The notes under the pieces were generated by a model. That model was not told the origin of the DNA and did not search any database. It saw nothing but the letters and a program-made list of their open reading frames with translations. This document shows positions 22,306-23,343 of a DNA stretch of 23,343 nucleotides, one piece after another. A program made the translations under genes and the position numbers. Source of the DNA: Lachnospiraceae bacterium (GTDB taxonomy: Bacteria > Bacillota_A > Clostridia > Lachnospirales > Lachnospiraceae). The stretch covers positions 1 through 23,343 of the forward strand of contig JAFRMI010000042.1 in the NCBI GenBank assembly GCA_017430765.1, read 5' to 3'. How positions within the stretch are numbered: position 1 is the first letter of the stretch; each line of letters starts with the position of its first letter.

Positions 22306-22871
22306 TGGATCTTCGGACTCTGACAGATGAGCAGCTCATTGCGCGCTGCCGGGCAGGGGACGGTGACGCCGTCGAATTTCTGCTCTCTAAATACAAGCCG
22401 TATGTCCTCCGGCTTACCCGGGCCCGGTTCCTGGCCGGCGGAGACCGGGATGATCTGATCCAGGAGGGTATGATCGGTCTTTACCGGGCTATCCGGGATT
22501 ATGATCCCGGCAGGGAGGCGCGGTTTATCACATTTGCGGGCCTTTGCATTGACCGGCAGATCCTGAGAGCCATCGAGTCCTCCCGGCGCGAGAAGAACCG
22601 GCCGCTCAACGATTTTGTTTCCATGACGGAGGAGGAGATGGAGCTGGCGATGTCCGGGGATATGGAGAGCCCGGAGACGATCGTGCTCGAACAGCTCGGA
22701 AAAGACGAGCGGCTCGCGAGGATCGCGAGCCGGCTGAGTCCGATGGAAAAAAAGGTTTTGAAACTGTATCTTTCGGGACTTGATTACAGAGAGATCGCGT
22801 CCCGGATCGGCAAGACGCCGAAGCAGGTCGATAACGCACTGACCAGAATACGGAGAAAGTCTGCCAGGTGA
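22305..22871 (+). CDS. sigH: RNA polymerase sigma factor of the SigH (Spo0H) type
   Basis: The 188-residue sigma-70 family factor has region 2 at about 23-95, with the core-binding helix DLIQEGMIGLYRAIRDYDP (50-68) and the following ITFAGLCIDRQILRAI. Region 4 is at about 143-186, with the helix-turn-helix YREIASRIGKTPKQVDNALTRIRRK. The sequence pattern and the position after cysS-mrnC-rlmB match SigH, which directs transition-phase and early sporulation genes in Bacillus. It is somewhat shorter than the Bacillus protein (about 215-220). The linker between regions 2 and 4 is reduced. The start overlaps the rlmB stop. The yacP gene usually found between them is absent. Confidence 0.9.
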   Translation: MDLRTLTDEQLIARCRAGDGDAVEFLLSKYKPYVLRLTRARFLAGGDRDDLIQEGMIGLYRAIRDYDPGREARFITFAGLCIDRQILRAIESSRREKNRPLNDFVSMTEEEMELAMSGDMESPETIVLEQLGKDERLARIASRLSPMEKKVLKLYLSGLDYREIASRIGKTPKQVDNALTRIRRKSAR

Positions 22872-22972
22872 TACATCTCAGTAAGGGATGCCCCCGCTTC
22901 TGCAGGCGGTTGGTTTCAGGCCGGCCTCAGCGGCGGGTGTCAATCTGCTAAAGTCTCAGGAGCAGCGGATCA

Positions 22973-23230
22973 TCACAGGTTCTCCTGCATATATGCAAGA
23001 ACCGCAGAGCAGGCAGCCTCTTCGTCGGCGCCGTCAAAAGAGAGTTCCACTTCCTGTCCCTGCTTGATGCCAAGTGTCATGACCTGCATCAGCTTTTTGG
23101 CGTCGACCGTCTTGCCGTTGCCGCTTATGGTGATGCCGCAGGTATATTCCTTCATGACTTTTACGAGGTTGCCGGCGGGACGTGCGTAGATGCCGACGGG
23201 GTCTGTTACGGTGTAGGTGAATGATTTCAT
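22973..23230 (-). CDS. HPr-like protein with Tyr at position 15
   Basis: The 85-residue protein is a clear HPr homologue, equal in length to the ptsH product and sharing its ARPAGxLVK helix, VMxLGxKQG and C-terminal GADEE blocks. The phosphorylatable His15 is replaced by Tyr (GIYARPAG), and the Ser46 position is Lys (DAKKLMQVMTLG). Neither classical phosphosite is present. It therefore cannot be a normal phosphocarrier. It recalls Bacillus Crh, where position 15 is Gln, but Crh keeps Ser46. A regulatory or decoy role is inference. GGAGG lies 8 nt before the ATG, and a promoter with an extended -10 is upstream. It converges on sigH across 101 nt without a clear terminator. Confidence 0.88.
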   Translation of the reverse strand: MKSFTYTVTDPVGIYARPAGNLVKVMKEYTCGITISGNGKTVDAKKLMQVMTLGIKQGQEVELSFDGADEEAACSAVLAYMQENL

Positions 23231-23308
23231 CTGATGTTACCTCCGGTTATTCTTTTTTGTGGAATGGGAATTTGGTAAGATAGCAGTTTCATTCTCTTAC
23301 TATGTCAG

Positions 23309-23317
23309 ATTATAGCA
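23309..23317 (-). promoter_or_regulatory. Extended -10 promoter of the HPr-like gene
   Basis: On the minus strand TGC directly precedes TATAAT (23309-23314). As at ptsH, no good -35 is present at the usual distance. The start would be near 23302, giving a leader of about 70 nt. Confidence 0.55.
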
Positions 23318-23343
23318 TTCCTGTTTGAAATCTACCATATTTA

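Noticed and set aside
22872..22972. Terminator between sigH and the HPr-like gene
   Set aside because: Several short GC stems exist (for example CCGC/GCGG and GCCG/CGGC), but none is followed by a T-run on either strand.

Overview
The window looks like chromosomal DNA from a moderately GC-rich member of the Clostridia, most likely a Lachnospiraceae-type Firmicute. The evidence is the gene order ispF-cysS-mrnC-rlmB-sigH, strong AGGAGG-type ribosome sites, sigma-A promoters (several with an extended -10), a DeoR/FruK/EIIABC fructose block, HPr proteins without the usual Ser46, and a Gld-type ABC system. The species assignment is inference. I see no rRNA, tRNA, CRISPR array or intact insertion sequence.

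Layout. 1-921: 3' part of a Tm-1-like (UPF0261) protein, followed by REP-like palindromic repeats. 1076-2560 (-): a stand-alone amino-acid adenylation enzyme. 2948-4392: a secreted protein with five SH3b domains and a small GNAT-like protein. 4483-5499 (-): a Nudix-Maf fusion, divergent from a small two-helix membrane protein with a TTG start. 5744-6239: a long leader with promoter and terminator ahead of the magnesium transporter gene mgtE. 7875-9856: dihydropyrimidinase translationally coupled to a DeoC-like protein that lacks the Schiff-base lysine, closed by a strong terminator.

9945-14182: fructose uptake. A DeoR-type regulator behind a consensus promoter is followed by 1-phosphofructokinase and the fructose PTS EIIABC. 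Directly downstream is ptsH (HPr), which would feed phosphate to this EII. 14752-18505: a three-gene, ATGA-coupled ABC exporter operon (ATPase, permease-GldG fusion, DUF4340 protein). On the minus strand at its 3' edge lies a candidate small structured RNA with its own promoter and U-tail.

18842-22871: the housekeeping block ispF, cysS, mrnC, rlmB, sigH (isoprenoid synthesis, cysteine charging, 23S rRNA maturation and methylation, sigma factor), tightly packed with two small gaps. The window ends with a minus-strand HPr paralogue whose catalytic His15 is Tyr.

The best leads are the phosphosite-less HPr paralogue, the lysine-less DeoC protein coupled to dihydropyrimidinase, the candidate minus-strand RNA near 18504-18614, the mgtE leader, and the Nudix-Maf fusion.
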